Shown here in pieces: positions 9,417 through 18,468 of a stretch of DNA of 64,000 bases. Below the pieces are notes generated by a model that did not search any database, was not told the origin of the DNA, and saw nothing but the letters and a program-made list of their open reading frames with translations. The stretch spans positions 2,749,025 to 2,813,024 of the forward strand of contig OY969722.1 in NCBI GenBank assembly GCA_963702165.1. The letters are read 5' to 3'. The stretch's first letter is position 1. Each line of letters opens with the position of its first letter. The DNA comes from Terrimesophilobacter sp963702165. GTDB lineage: Bacteria; Actinomycetota; Actinomycetes; Actinomycetales; Microbacteriaceae. Both the position numbers and the translations under genes were made by a program.

Positions 9417-10199
9417 GTGATGACGCCGGCCGCCGAGCTGCGAAAGGACACTTCAACCGTGACCAGAACCAGGCGCCTGGCGCTAGCGGCCGGGATCTTC
9501 TACCTTCTGACTTTCGCCTTCTCGATTCCGGCGTTCTTCCTCTACCAGCCGGTGCTGACCGACCCCAACTACATCGTCAGCGCCGGCGGGGCGGACACCA
9601 GGATCATCCTCGGCGCAGTCCTTGAGATGCTCACCGCGCTGGCTGGCATCGGGACCGCCGTCGCGGTGTACCCGGTGATCAGGCGGCAGAGCGAGGGCGC
9701 GTCACTGGGCTTCGTGACGACCCGGCTCTACGAGGCGGCGGTGATGATCGTTGGCGTGCTGGCGCTGGTCACGATCGTGAACCTACGGGTGGCCGGCATC
9801 GGCAGCGGGTCTGAGGACGACCTTGCGATGATCGCGGTCGGGCAGGCGCTGGTCGAGATCCGCGACCAGACGGCGATCTTCGGGCCGGGCTTCGTCCCTG
9901 CCCTGAACGCCTTACTGTTCGGCTACGTGCTGTACCGGTCGCGGCTGGTGCCGCGCGTGATTCCGGCGCTGGGACTCATCGGGGCGCCACTGCTGCTCGC
10001 ATCCGTGACGCTAAGGATCTTCGGACTCGACGACCAACCGCTGTTCGGCGTGATCGCGCTGGCGCCGATCTTCTTCTGGGAGCTCTCGATCGGGCTGTGG
10101 ATGACATTCCGCGGCTTCAATCCGTTGGCGCTGGCGGCGCTGGGCTTCGACGACGGGATTGCTGACGAACCCACGGGAACCCGAACCGAAATCGGATGA
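9417..10199 (+). CDS. DUF4386 domain membrane protein
   Basis: 260 residues. The N-terminal basic stretch TRTRRLALAAGIFYLLTFAF leads into the first helix. An external loop (VLTDPNYIVSAGGADTRIILG) and further helices (MLTALAGIGTAVAVYPVIRR, VMIVGVLALVTIVNLRVAG, FVPALNALLFGYVLYRSRLV) then follow in the order of the DUF4386 family. The motif SLGFVTTRLYEAAVM is typical. ATG at 9417 or 9420; an internal GTG at 9459 begins VTRTRRLAL and is also possible. Function of the family is unknown. Confidence 0.8.
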   Translation: MMTPAAELRKDTSTVTRTRRLALAAGIFYLLTFAFSIPAFFLYQPVLTDPNYIVSAGGADTRIILGAVLEMLTALAGIGTAVAVYPVIRRQSEGASLGFVTTRLYEAAVMIVGVLALVTIVNLRVAGIGSGSEDDLAMIAVGQALVEIRDQTAIFGPGFVPALNALLFGYVLYRSRLVPRVIPALGLIGAPLLLASVTLRIFGLDDQPLFGVIALAPIFFWELSIGLWMTFRGFNPLALAALGFDDGIADEPTGTRTEIG

Positions 10200-10254
10200 C
10201 CGGCGGGCCGGACGCATCCGCTCGTTCCGGAACGCCGGACTCGTGATCAGTGGC

Positions 10255-10461
10255 TCAGTCGCCGTTCGACTCGTCATTCGAGGATTGTCCTGGCGTCGAC
10301 CGCCTGCTGAACGCGGCGCCGAGACCGGCGCCGATGGCGATTCCCATCGCCATACCCAGCCCCATGTTGTCCATGGATGCGCCCAGGGCCGCGCCCATGC
10401 CCACGCCGATGGCCAACCCGATCCCCATAGCGGAGCCGTTGCCCTTGCTGTCTTTCGCCAT
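10255..10461 (-). CDS. Small glycine-zipper protein
   Basis: 68 residues from ATG 10461 (MAKDSKGNGSAMGIGLAIG). The centre is an alternating Gly/Ala/Met pattern, GIGLAIGVGMGAALGASMDN and then a second GMAMGIAIGAGLGAAF, typical of glycine-zipper helices that insert or pack in membranes. The tail is polar (SRRSTPGQSSNDESNGD). The function is not known. An in-frame start at 10506 exists but adds an unlikely basic leader. Confidence 0.65.
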   Translation of the reverse strand: MAKDSKGNGSAMGIGLAIGVGMGAALGASMDNMGLGMAMGIAIGAGLGAAFSRRSTPGQSSNDESNGD

Positions 10462-10634
10462 GCCCTCACGGTAATGACGACGGCTCGGCCAGCACATCCG
10501 TCGCAAGTCGGAGATTTGCCGGGCGGGTATCCCAAGAGAAATCTCACATTTCGCTGCTCCCGGACGTTTACAAGATGATGGCTAACACCCGGACTGCGGT
10601 GTTGGCTCGCTAACCACGTTATGGAGAACTGCTT

Positions 10635-12053
10635 ATGAAGGGTCGCCCTGCTCTGTTTCCAGAGTTCGCCGAACTGATGACCGCCGAGGCTGCGCTCACT
10701 GAGCGATTGGGAGAGGTGCGTCGTCGTTCTGCCGAACGGGACGCAACCCCGATGGAGCTGTCGTCCGAATGGTTGGCAGAGCTCCATTCGCAACGCTTCG
10801 ATCAGCCACGCGACCTGGAATCGTTGATCGATTGGACGATTGATGCTCTGGACAGCGGAATCGTGCAAATGACCCATCCTGGGTATCTGGGCCTGTTCAA
10901 TCCGGCCCCCACGTTCGCGGCAGAGTGCGCCGACCGCATCATTGCGGCATTCAACCCGCAGATCTGCGTGTACTCCCACGCGCCCGCCGCGGTGGAGATC
11001 GAGCAGCATGTCATCGACGAGGTCGCCCGGCGGGCAGGGTTGCCGCAAGGCTCGGGCGGGCACTTCACCAGTGGCGGGGCGGAAGCCAACTCCACCGCTG
11101 TGCTCTGTGCCCTGCAGGCGAAGGCCCCGGAATACGGGGATAGCGGGCTCTCGGTATTCGGTGGGCGACCGACGATCTATGCCTCACGGGAGAGCCACCT
11201 TGCCTGGCTGAAAATAGCCCAGGCCAGCGGCATTGGACGTGACGCGGTGAGGCTGGTGGCAACGGATGGTCAAGGGCGGATGGACATCCGGTCCCTGAAT
11301 CACGCCATTGAGTCCGACCTGTCAGCAGGGTTCATTCCTGTGCTGGTCGTGGCAACGGCAGGAACCACGAACGCGGGAATGATCGATCCACTCGAAGCCG
11401 CTGGGGCGCTCGCTCGCGAGTACGGCCTCTGGTTTCATGTTGACGCAGCGTGGGGCGGCGCAGCGATCGCCCACGACACCCTGCGCAACGCGCTCCTCGG
11501 AATTGAACGAGCGGACTCGCTCACCATCGACGCCCACAAGTGGTTCGCCACGACCATGGGGGCGGGCATGTTCTTGACGAGTCGTCCGGACATCCTCGCC
11601 GATGTGTTTCGCGTCACCGCCAGCTACATGCCGGACAGTGACGATCACAAGGATCTCTATACGACATCGCAACAGTGGTCACGGCGTTTCGTCGGCCTGC
11701 GACTCTTCCTCTCACTCGGGTCGGCCGGCTGGGAAGGTTATGGCGAACACATCGGGCGCTCGGTGGCGCTGATCGATCGTCTCACCGACCGGATGCAGCG
11801 CGGCGGGTGGACTCAGGTCAATGACTCCACGCTCGGCGTCACCTGCCTGCTTCCCCCAGAGGGTGAAGGCGCGGTGCAGCACTATCTCGACAAGGTTCTT
11901 GGAAGTGGAAGGTTCTGGGTGTCGAAAGCAATCTTCGAGGGGAAGACGGTTCTGCGGGCCTGCGTCACGAACGGGCGAACCGACGAAGCGGTGATCGATG
12001 ACTTGGCAGAACTTCTGTTGAGCGTCGGGTCGCCACGTGCAACAACTAGCTGA
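10635..12053 (+). CDS. PLP-dependent group II decarboxylase (aromatic amino acid / glutamate type)
   Basis: 472 residues, preceded by GGAG at 10622-10625. Family landmarks are in order: THPGYLGLFNPAP near residue 78, GGHFTSGGAEANSTA (cofactor phosphate region), FHVDAAWGGA with the PLP-contacting Asp, and TIDAHKWF, whose Lys forms the Schiff base. The substrate cannot be read from sequence; the family includes aromatic-L-amino-acid, glutamate and diaminobutyrate decarboxylases. Base composition is visibly less GC-rich than the neighbours and it stands alone, which fits acquisition by transfer (inference). Confidence 0.88.
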   Translation: MKGRPALFPEFAELMTAEAALTERLGEVRRRSAERDATPMELSSEWLAELHSQRFDQPRDLESLIDWTIDALDSGIVQMTHPGYLGLFNPAPTFAAECADRIIAAFNPQICVYSHAPAAVEIEQHVIDEVARRAGLPQGSGGHFTSGGAEANSTAVLCALQAKAPEYGDSGLSVFGGRPTIYASRESHLAWLKIAQASGIGRDAVRLVATDGQGRMDIRSLNHAIESDLSAGFIPVLVVATAGTTNAGMIDPLEAAGALAREYGLWFHVDAAWGGAAIAHDTLRNALLGIERADSLTIDAHKWFATTMGAGMFLTSRPDILADVFRVTASYMPDSDDHKDLYTTSQQWSRRFVGLRLFLSLGSAGWEGYGEHIGRSVALIDRLTDRMQRGGWTQVNDSTLGVTCLLPPEGEGAVQHYLDKVLGSGRFWVSKAIFEGKTVLRACVTNGRTDEAVIDDLAELLLSVGSPRATTS

Positions 12054-12348
12054 GGAAGGTCCGGGGTGGCCGGTAGTTCTCGGCGCGGAACGCTGTGTTC
12101 TGCCTGAGATTACAGACCGGTAAAGCTCACAACGCGTAGCCTCAGCGATTAACCGACCGAAGAAGCGCTCACATCGGCGTCGGGCCGCCTCTCCAATGGC
12201 CTATCGCCCGGCTGCCGGCAACGGCGACGGCGGTCGGTTGCGAGAACCGTCCCGTGCTGAGGGCTAAACCCGAGTCACCTCGGCACGGCGACGGCCAGTA
12301 GACGGAGCGGGCGACGTCGCCGAGTACGAGCCCGGTGCGTTCAAAAGG
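12054..12348. other. Intergenic region without a recognisable feature
   Basis: About 295 bases between the decarboxylase stop and tRNA-Arg. I see no convincing reading frame, hairpin or repeat in it. Confidence 0.5.
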
Positions 12349-12421
12349 TGCCCCTGGAGGGACTCGAACCCCCAACCCTTCTCCTTAGGACGGAACTGCT
12401 CTTCCATTGAGCTACAGAGGC
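12349..12421 (-). tRNA. tRNA-Arg (anticodon CCT)
   Basis: 73 nt on the minus strand. The acceptor GCCTCTG pairs with CAGGGGC plus discriminator A. The D arm is GCTC...GAGC, the anticodon loop GTCCTAA with anticodon CCT (reads AGG), and the T loop TTCGAGT closed by GGGGG/CCCTC. CCA is not encoded. The sirtuin gene starts 41 bases away on the other strand. Confidence 0.93.
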
Positions 12422-12461
12422 AGGCGGCATCGAGTCTAGCGGGGTCGAGCACAATGGATGC

Positions 12462-13166
12462 ATGGCCGCCAGACGCATCGTGATCCTCACCGGGGCCGGC
12501 GTGTCGGCCGAGTCGGGCATCCGCACCTTCCGCGCCGCTGACGGCCTGTGGGAGGAACACCGCATCGAGGACGTCGCCACCCCGGAGGGATTCGCTCGCA
12601 ACCCGGAGCTGGTCCACCGGTTCTACAACGAACGGCGACGGCAGCTCGTCAGCGGCGACGTGCATCCGAATGCGGCGCACCTCGCCCTCGCCCGGCTCGA
12701 AGCCGAGCACCCCGGCGAGCTGCTGCTCATCACCCAGAACATCGACGACCTGCACGAGCGCGCCGGATCCCGCAACGTGCTCCACATGCACGGGGAACTG
12801 CTCCGGATGCGCTGCACCCGCTGTGGGGCCGTCCACGAGATCAGCGGCGACATCCGAACTGAGGATCACTGCCCCGCCTGCGGCGCCACCGGCACTCTGC
12901 GCCCGCACGTCGTCTGGTTCGGCGAGCTGCCGCTCGAGTTGGACGCGATCTTTGACGCACTCGAGGCGTGTGACCTGTTCGCCGCGATCGGGACATCCGG
13001 GAACGTCTACCCGGCCGCCGGCTTCGTGAGCGTGGCAGCCGACGCAGGCGCCCACACCGTCGAGCTCAACCTCGAACCGTCGGAGGTGAACTCGGCGTTC
13101 GACGAGGTACGGCTGGGCCCTGCCACCGAGCAGGTGCCCTCCTGGGTCGACGACCTCCTCACCTGA
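12462..13166 (+). CDS. cobB: NAD-dependent protein deacylase, sirtuin class III
   Basis: 234 residues. NAD-binding GAGVSAESGI is at about residues 11-20, the catalytic segment QNIDDLHERAG is followed by HMHGEL with the catalytic His, and a four-cysteine zinc site is CTRC...CPAC. YNERRR (about residue 55) supplies the Tyr-x-x-Arg pair that class III sirtuins use to bind succinyl or malonyl groups. Desuccinylase as well as deacetylase activity is therefore expected from family knowledge. Starts at ATG 12462, divergent from tRNA-Arg. Confidence 0.92.
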   Translation: MAARRIVILTGAGVSAESGIRTFRAADGLWEEHRIEDVATPEGFARNPELVHRFYNERRRQLVSGDVHPNAAHLALARLEAEHPGELLLITQNIDDLHERAGSRNVLHMHGELLRMRCTRCGAVHEISGDIRTEDHCPACGATGTLRPHVVWFGELPLELDAIFDALEACDLFAAIGTSGNVYPAAGFVSVAADAGAHTVELNLEPSEVNSAFDEVRLGPATEQVPSWVDDLLT

Positions 13167-13180
13167 CGGTGACAGCCGTT

Positions 13181-13236
13181 GAGTCGGGAGTAGTTGCCCA
13201 ATTGAGCGCTGCCATAAGGGCAACTACTCCCGACTC
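13181..13236. repeat. Inverted repeat with perfect 19-bp arms
   Basis: GAGTCGGGAGTAGTTGCCC (13181-13199) is exactly complementary to 13218-13236, with an 18-base loop. It lies 14 bases past the sirtuin stop and before the convergent AlaX-like gene end. It could terminate both; there is no T-run. The arm sequence is unlike the other palindromes here. Confidence 0.85.
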
Positions 13237-13259
13237 GATGGGATGTGGGGGAGGCCGGC

Positions 13260-14117
13260 TCAGATCGCGGTCGTCATGGTGAGCTGCAGACCGCCGTCGA
13301 CCTCGTCCAGCGTGAGCGTCGCGCGCAGCCCCGCCAACTCGGCGAGGGATGTCGCGTGCGTCCCGCCGCAGGGGATGCTCGCCTCACCGTCGGTCAGCTC
13401 CGCCACCCAGGACCGGCGGTCGGTCAGGCGCTCGCCGTCGCGGTCGATCCGGATCGGCGCAGCAGTGGCGACCCAGCCCTCCAGAGCCGCGTTCACCGCA
13501 TCCTGAATCGCAGGCAGGTCCTCAGCGAGCCCGTCGGTGGTGAAACCGCGCTTGCGCAGCGACTTGCCGAGCCGGTAGGTGTCGACCGAGCCGTGTTCGA
13601 CGATGGTCGAGGTTTCGTTCGCCTCGGCATCGAAGTTCGGTGCGCCGAGAGCATCCGGGCGCACCTCCTTGCGCCAGCGGTCGGTCATCGCCCGGTTCAG
13701 CGCGAGGGACGCGAGGTGGCACCCGGTGTGCCCGATCGACAGCGCGCGGCGGTAGTCGCCGTCCACCTCGATCGTGACCTCGGCGCCCTCCGCCGGCGCA
13801 TCCGGAACCAGGTGCGCGACGACGAACGCCCAGCCCTCGGTGCCCTTGCGCACCGGGATGTCGCCGCCGAGGTGCAGCGCCGCGCCATCCGTCGCCGCAA
13901 CGATCGCGTCGCTGACGGATGCCTCGCCACCGGCCCAGCGGAGCACCGCCCGGTCGGCGGGCTGGTCGGGCCAGCCGGCATCCACCGGGTGCACGGGCGT
14001 GCGGTCGAGGAGCACCGCGAAGCCCGCGTCAACCGGCTCGACGTGCAGCACCGTCGCGGTGCCGGATGTCGCCCCGGCCGGGTAGGTGACGATCGTGTCG
14101 GTCGTGGGCAGTGTCAA
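13260..14117 (-). CDS. AlaX-like alanyl-tRNA editing / metal-dependent hydrolase
   Basis: 285 residues. The metal-binding motifs of the AlaRS editing domain are present: GHTGCHLASLALNRA (HxxxH) at about 130 and CGGTHATSL at about 245. The N-terminal 110 residues form the beta-rich domain typical of stand-alone AlaX proteins, which hydrolyse mischarged Ser-tRNA(Ala) or Gly-tRNA(Ala). The apparent start is TTG at 14117. The 5' side carries palindrome 14130-14171, which lies close to where the promoter or leader should be. Confidence 0.82.
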   Translation of the reverse strand: MTLPTTDTIVTYPAGATSGTATVLHVEPVDAGFAVLLDRTPVHPVDAGWPDQPADRAVLRWAGGEASVSDAIVAATDGAALHLGGDIPVRKGTEGWAFVVAHLVPDAPAEGAEVTIEVDGDYRRALSIGHTGCHLASLALNRAMTDRWRKEVRPDALGAPNFDAEANETSTIVEHGSVDTYRLGKSLRKRGFTTDGLAEDLPAIQDAVNAALEGWVATAAPIRIDRDGERLTDRRSWVAELTDGEASIPCGGTHATSLAELAGLRATLTLDEVDGGLQLTMTTAI

Positions 14118-14129
14118 CGTTGCTCCTGT

Positions 14130-14171
14130 TTGTTATCGATGCGCCCGCTGTGGCGCCCGCATCGATAACAA
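14130..14171. repeat. Palindromic intergenic element, family B/C (TTGTTATC type)
   Basis: TTGTTATCGATGCG (14130-14143) pairs perfectly with CGCATCGATAACAA (14158-14171) around a 14-base loop. The right flank GCGGGCGCAACG resembles the flanks of the other family members. Confidence 0.8.
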
Positions 14172-14203
14172 GCGGGCGCAACGTCGGGCTAGTTCACTTC
14201 AGG

Positions 14204-14232
14204 GGGTCTCGACGAGCTCGACCAGCGATCGA
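14204..14232. repeat. Family F intergenic repeat (GGTCTCGACnAGCTCGACCA)
   Basis: GGTCTCGACGAGCTCGACCAGC, followed by GATCGAGAC, which can fold back. It lies just beyond the phosphosugar mutase stop. Other copies are listed at 26254, 36583, 38431, 45245, 47425 and 48451. Confidence 0.7.
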
Positions 14233-14235
14233 GAC

Positions 14236-15895
14236 TCACGCGAGCAGCGGGCGCACGCCCGCCTCAAGCGCCAGCACCGCAGCCTGCGCGGTCGCCATCC
14301 GTTCCTGGGCAGTGCCCTCGGTGCTCGATGCATCCAGATACACCTTGAGCTTCGGCTCGGTCCCGCTCGGACGCACGATCACCCGTGACCCATCGGCCAG
14401 CCAGTAGCGCAGGATATCGCTGGCCGGGTAGTCGCCGAAGCCGCCCGAGGAAGTCGTCGACCCGGTCGACCGCGACACCGCCGATCGTGGCCGGCGGCGT
14501 CGACCGCAGCCGAGCCATCACCCGCGGGATCTCCGCCAGGTCGGTGACCCGCACCGACACCTGCCCGGATGCGAACGCCCCGAACTTCTCCGCGAACGCG
14601 TGCAGCTGGTCGGTGATGGTGAGCCCCTCCGCCTTCAGCTCTGACACCAGGTCGAGGAACGCTGCCGCGGCCGAGATGCCGTCCTTGTCGCGCACCTTGT
14701 CCGGGTCGACGAGGTAGCCGAGCGCCTCCTCGTAGCCGAACACGAGCTCCGGCACGCGCGAGACCCACTTGAACCCGGTCAGCGTGTCGGTGAATCCGAG
14801 TCCGTGCTGTCGGGCGACCTCCGCGAGCGCGGTCGAGCTGACGAGCGAGCAGGCGAGGGTGCCGCGTCCACCGGCCGCCTCGGCCGCGCGCCAACCCAGC
14901 AGCGCACCCACCTCGTTGCCGGTCAGGCGGCGCCAGCCATCGGCATCCGGAATCGCCACCGCCAGCCGGTCGGCATCCGGATCGTTCGCGATGATCAGCT
15001 CCGCGCCGACCCGGGTCGCCGTCGCGAAGGACAGGTCGAGCGCGCCCGGCTCCTCCGGGTTCGGGAACGAGACGGTCGGGAAGGCCGGGTCCGGCTCACT
15101 CTGCTCGGCCACGACCGTCGGCTCGCCGAAGCCGGCGGCGGCGAACACGCGGCGGCTGGTCTCCCACCCGACGCCGTGCATGGCCGTGTAGACGACGTTG
15201 ACGGAACCCGGATGCTTCACCACACCGGCCGTGCGGCGCACGTACTCGTCGATCACCGTCTCGTCGGCGATCTCGTAGTCGTCGGAGCGGCGCAGGTCGG
15301 CGACGCTGCCGTGGGCGACCCGGAGGATGTGCTGCTCGATCTCCTGGTCGGCGGGCGAGACGATCTGCGAGCCCTCGTCGGCTCCGCCGAGGTAGACCTT
15401 GTAGCCGTTGTCGCGGGGCGGGTTGTGGCTCGCAGTGACCATCACGCCCGCGCTCACGTCGAAGTGGCGCACCGCGAACGCGAGCACCGGGGTGGGCAGC
15501 AGCCGCGGCAGCAGGATGGCGCGAATGCCGGCGCCGGCCATCAGCTCGGCGGTGTCGGTGGCGAACACTCGGGAGTTTTTGCGCCCGTCGTAGCCGATCA
15601 CGACACTCGGATGCGGGCTGCTAGTCAGCAGATACGCGGCGAGGCCGGCAGCCGCTTGCGCGACGACGACCCGGTTCATCCGGTTCGGCCCGGCCGCGAG
15701 CTCGCCGCGCAAGCCCGCGGTGCCGAACTCGAGCCGGGCGCTGAACCGGTTGTGCAGTTCGGAGAGGGCGCGCGCGTTGTCGGCCTCGGCATCCGCGATC
15801 AGCCCGTTGAGCTCGGCGCGGGTCTCGGCATCCGGATCCTGGTCCGCCCAGGCGCGGGCGGACGCGAGCAGCTGGTCGGTGCTTTGCGCGTCCAT
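14236..15895 (-). pseudogene. Phosphoglucomutase/phosphomannomutase, type 2 (one frameshift)
   Basis: The N-terminal 480 residues contain the full mutase set: GTAGLRGELAAGPNRMN, active-site serine loop TASHNPPRDNGYKVY, metal loop NDPDADRLA and the sugar-specificity loop TGFKW. The phosphate-binding end VIVRPSGTEPKLKVYLDA lies in another frame (14236-14478). One extra G in a GGG run near 14443-14445 explains the break; without it the join reads DRVDDFLGGFGDYPASD. Starts at ATG 15895, one base overlapping the stop of the purine nucleoside phosphorylase (TGATG), so the two are an operon. In Mycobacterium the equivalent pair is deoD-pmmB. A loss of this conserved enzyme would be surprising, so sequence error is likely. 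Confidence 0.85.
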
Positions 15896-16728
15896 CAGAG
15901 CTCCGCGACGATCTTGGCCAGCAGCGCGCTGATCACCGGCTCGGCGGTGCGCCCCGCCTCGATGACCTCGGCGTGGCTGAGCGGCGTGGTCTGGATGCCC
16001 GCCGCCATGTTGGTGACCAGCGACATGCCCAGCACCTCCATGCCGGCTTCACGCGCCGCGATCGCCTCGAGCGTTGTCGACATGCCCACGATGTGGCCGC
16101 CCATGGCCTTCGCCATCTGCACCTCGGCCGGCGTCTCGTAGTGCGGACCGCGGAACTGCACGTAGACGCCCTCGTCAAGGCCAGGGTCGACCGATTTGGC
16201 GAGCGCGCGCAGTCGGGAGGAGTAGAGGTCGGTCAAGTCGACGAACGTTGCACCCTCGAGCGGGGAGTCGGCGGTGAGGTTGATGTGGTCGCTGATGAGC
16301 ACAGGCTGGCCGGGCTTCCAGGACTCCCGGATGCCGCCGGCGCCGTTGGTGAGGATCATCACCTTCGCGCCGGTCGCGGCGGCGGTGCGGACACTGTGCG
16401 CCACCCGCCGGACGCCATGGCCCTCGTAGTAATGGGTGCGTGCGCCGATGACCAGCGCTCGCTTGCCGCTGGGGAGGAGCAGTGAGCGCAGCGACCCGAC
16501 GTGGCCCTCGAGCGCCGGCTTGCTGAAGCCGGCGATGTCGGTCGCCGGGAACGTGACGGTGGTCTCGCCGATGAGGTCCGCCGCTTTCGCCCAGCCGCTG
16601 CCGAGTGTCAGCGCGATGTCGTGCCGTTCGACGCCTGTGCGCTCCGCGATCTGCTCGGCCGCCTGGCGCGCGACGTCGAAGGGATTCGCGGCCGGATCGT
16701 CCAGCGGATTCGAGTGTTCGTTGATCAT
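15895..16728 (-). CDS. Purine-nucleoside phosphorylase
   Basis: 277 residues. Phosphate-binding LTLGSGWAKAA, the RTHYYEGHG loop, LTNGAGGIR, SDHINLTADSPLEG and the purine-site segment QFRGPHYETPAEVQM follow the trimeric PNP family. GMSTTLEAIAAREAGMEVLG is the conserved C-terminal part. The enzyme splits (deoxy)inosine and guanosine into base and (deoxy)ribose-1-phosphate. It heads an operon with the downstream phosphosugar mutase, which can isomerise the sugar phosphate. Starts at ATG 16728. Confidence 0.93.
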   Translation of the reverse strand: MINEHSNPLDDPAANPFDVARQAAEQIAERTGVERHDIALTLGSGWAKAADLIGETTVTFPATDIAGFSKPALEGHVGSLRSLLLPSGKRALVIGARTHYYEGHGVRRVAHSVRTAAATGAKVMILTNGAGGIRESWKPGQPVLISDHINLTADSPLEGATFVDLTDLYSSRLRALAKSVDPGLDEGVYVQFRGPHYETPAEVQMAKAMGGHIVGMSTTLEAIAAREAGMEVLGMSLVTNMAAGIQTTPLSHAEVIEAGRTAEPVISALLAKIVAEL

Positions 16729-16812
16729 TGCACCACTCTAAATGACCCGCCCTTTGCGGCATCCGGATGCTGGTGGCCGCGAGCCGCCTCGCGACTGGGG
16801 AAGAATGGTGAC

Positions 16813-18249
16813 ATGGCCTACGAGTTCGAGCGCAAACAACGGATCGCGATTCTCGGTGGAGGCCCCGGGGGATATGAGGCGGCGCTGACCGCCGCCCAGC
16901 TCGGCGCGGAGGTCACCGTGGTCGAGCGCGTCGGGGTCGGCGGGTCGGCGGTGCTGACGGATGTCGTGCCATCCAAGACGCTGATCGCCACCGCAGAGGC
17001 GGCGAAGGCGGTCGAAGGGTCGGTCGACCTGGGCGTGCAGTTCTTCGTGAAGGGCGACAGCGGGCGGGCGCAGAAGCCCGAGGTCGCCGTCAACCTGGCC
17101 GCGGTGAACCGGCGGCTGCTGACCCTCGCCTCCAAGCAGTCAGAGGACATGACCCAGACCCTGGTGCGCGCCGGCGTGCGGATCATCCAGGGCGACGGCC
17201 GGCTCGACGGGCCGCAGCGCATCGTCGTATCGACCGGCAGTGGCAAGAAGCGCGTCGACTTCGACGCCGTGGATGCCGACACCATCGTCGTCTCGACCGG
17301 GGCGACGCCGCGCATCGCGCCCACCGCGCAACCGGACGGCGAACGCATCCTCACCTGGACCCAGGTCTACTCGCTTGACGAGGTGCCGGAGCGGCTCATC
17401 GTGGTCGGCTCGGGCGTGACCGGGGCGGAGTTCGCATCCGCGTACAACGCGCTCGGCTCGAAGGTGACGCTGGTCTCCAGCCGCGACCAGGTGCTGCCGG
17501 GGGAGGACGCCGACGCCGCGCAGGTCATCGAGCGCGTGTTCAAGCGCAACGGCATGACGGTGCTCTCCAAGTCCCGGATGGCCTCGGTCGAGCGCACGGA
17601 GGACGGCGTGGTGGTCACGCTCACCGACGGGCGCACCGTCGAGGGTTCGCACTGCCTGCTTGCACTCGGGTCGATCCCGAACACGCAGGACATCGGCCTC
17701 GAGGAGGCCGGTGTGCAGCTCACCGAGTCGGGGCACATCCGGGTGAACCGGGTGGCGCGCACGTCGATGCCGAGCATCTACGCGGCCGGCGACTGCTCTG
17801 GGTTCCTGCCCCTCGCATCCGTCGCCTCGATGCAGGGTCGCACCGCGGTCTTCCACGCGATGGGGGACGCGGTGACGCCGACCGAGCTGCGCAACGTGAC
17901 CTCGAACATCTTCACCCAGCCGGAGATCGCGACCGTCGGATGGTCGCAGAAGCAGATTGAGGACGGGCTCGCCCAGGGCGACATCTACAAGCTGCCGCTC
18001 GCGCAGAACCCGCGGGCGAAGATGCTGGGCATCAAGGACGGTTTTGTGAAGCTGTTCGCGCGCACCGGGTCTGGGACTGTGATCGGCGGTGTTGTGGTGG
18101 CGCCGAAGGCGTCGGAGCTGATCCTGCCGATCGCGATCGCGATCGAGCACCGCCTCACTGTGGACCAGCTGGCGTCGGCGTTCAGCGTGTACCCGTCGCT
18201 GTCGGGCTCGATCACGGATGCCGCGCGCGCGATGCACATCGTGCGCTGA
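16813..18249 (+). CDS. lpdA: LpdA-type NAD(P)H-quinone dehydrogenase (dihydrolipoamide dehydrogenase fold)
   Basis: 478 residues from ATG 16813. FAD motif AILGGGPGGYEAALTAA, NAD motif IVVGSGVTGAEFASAYNALG and second FAD motif SIYAAGDCSG are complete, and the dimerisation domain ends in YPSLSGSITDAARA. Where true lipoamide dehydrogenases have a CxxxxC redox pair before PSK, this protein reads GVGGSAVLTDVVPSKTLI with no cysteine, so disulfide exchange is excluded. This matches mycobacterial LpdA (Rv3303c), a quinone-reducing relative. It is divergent from the PNP gene. Confidence 0.9.
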   Translation: MAYEFERKQRIAILGGGPGGYEAALTAAQLGAEVTVVERVGVGGSAVLTDVVPSKTLIATAEAAKAVEGSVDLGVQFFVKGDSGRAQKPEVAVNLAAVNRRLLTLASKQSEDMTQTLVRAGVRIIQGDGRLDGPQRIVVSTGSGKKRVDFDAVDADTIVVSTGATPRIAPTAQPDGERILTWTQVYSLDEVPERLIVVGSGVTGAEFASAYNALGSKVTLVSSRDQVLPGEDADAAQVIERVFKRNGMTVLSKSRMASVERTEDGVVVTLTDGRTVEGSHCLLALGSIPNTQDIGLEEAGVQLTESGHIRVNRVARTSMPSIYAAGDCSGFLPLASVASMQGRTAVFHAMGDAVTPTELRNVTSNIFTQPEIATVGWSQKQIEDGLAQGDIYKLPLAQNPRAKMLGIKDGFVKLFARTGSGTVIGGVVVAPKASELILPIAIAIEHRLTVDQLASAFSVYPSLSGSITDAARAMHIVR

Positions 18250-18310
18250 CCCCCGGCGCCCGCCCGCGAGCGCCTCCGCACCCCCGCGCACCCCCGCAAC
18301 ACCGCCGCCG

Positions 18311-18354
18311 TTTGTTGACCGCGCCGCGGCTTAAACCGGCGCGCGGTCAACAAA
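18311..18354. repeat. Palindromic intergenic element, family B copy 1
   Basis: TTTGTTGACCGCGC at 18311-18324 is complementary to GCGCGGTCAACAAA at 18341-18354. The right flank is CTGGCGCACGGATGG. It lies 115 bases upstream of the AbiEi/Vsr-like gene. Confidence 0.85.
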
Positions 18355-18468
18355 CTGGCGCACGGATGGCGAGCAGCCTCATCCTCACCCGCTCTAAGGG
18401 ACCGGGCCGGTTGCACATACGCAGGGCAGACGCAGTCGAGCGCTTTGAATCGCGGTGAGCATGGTCGG

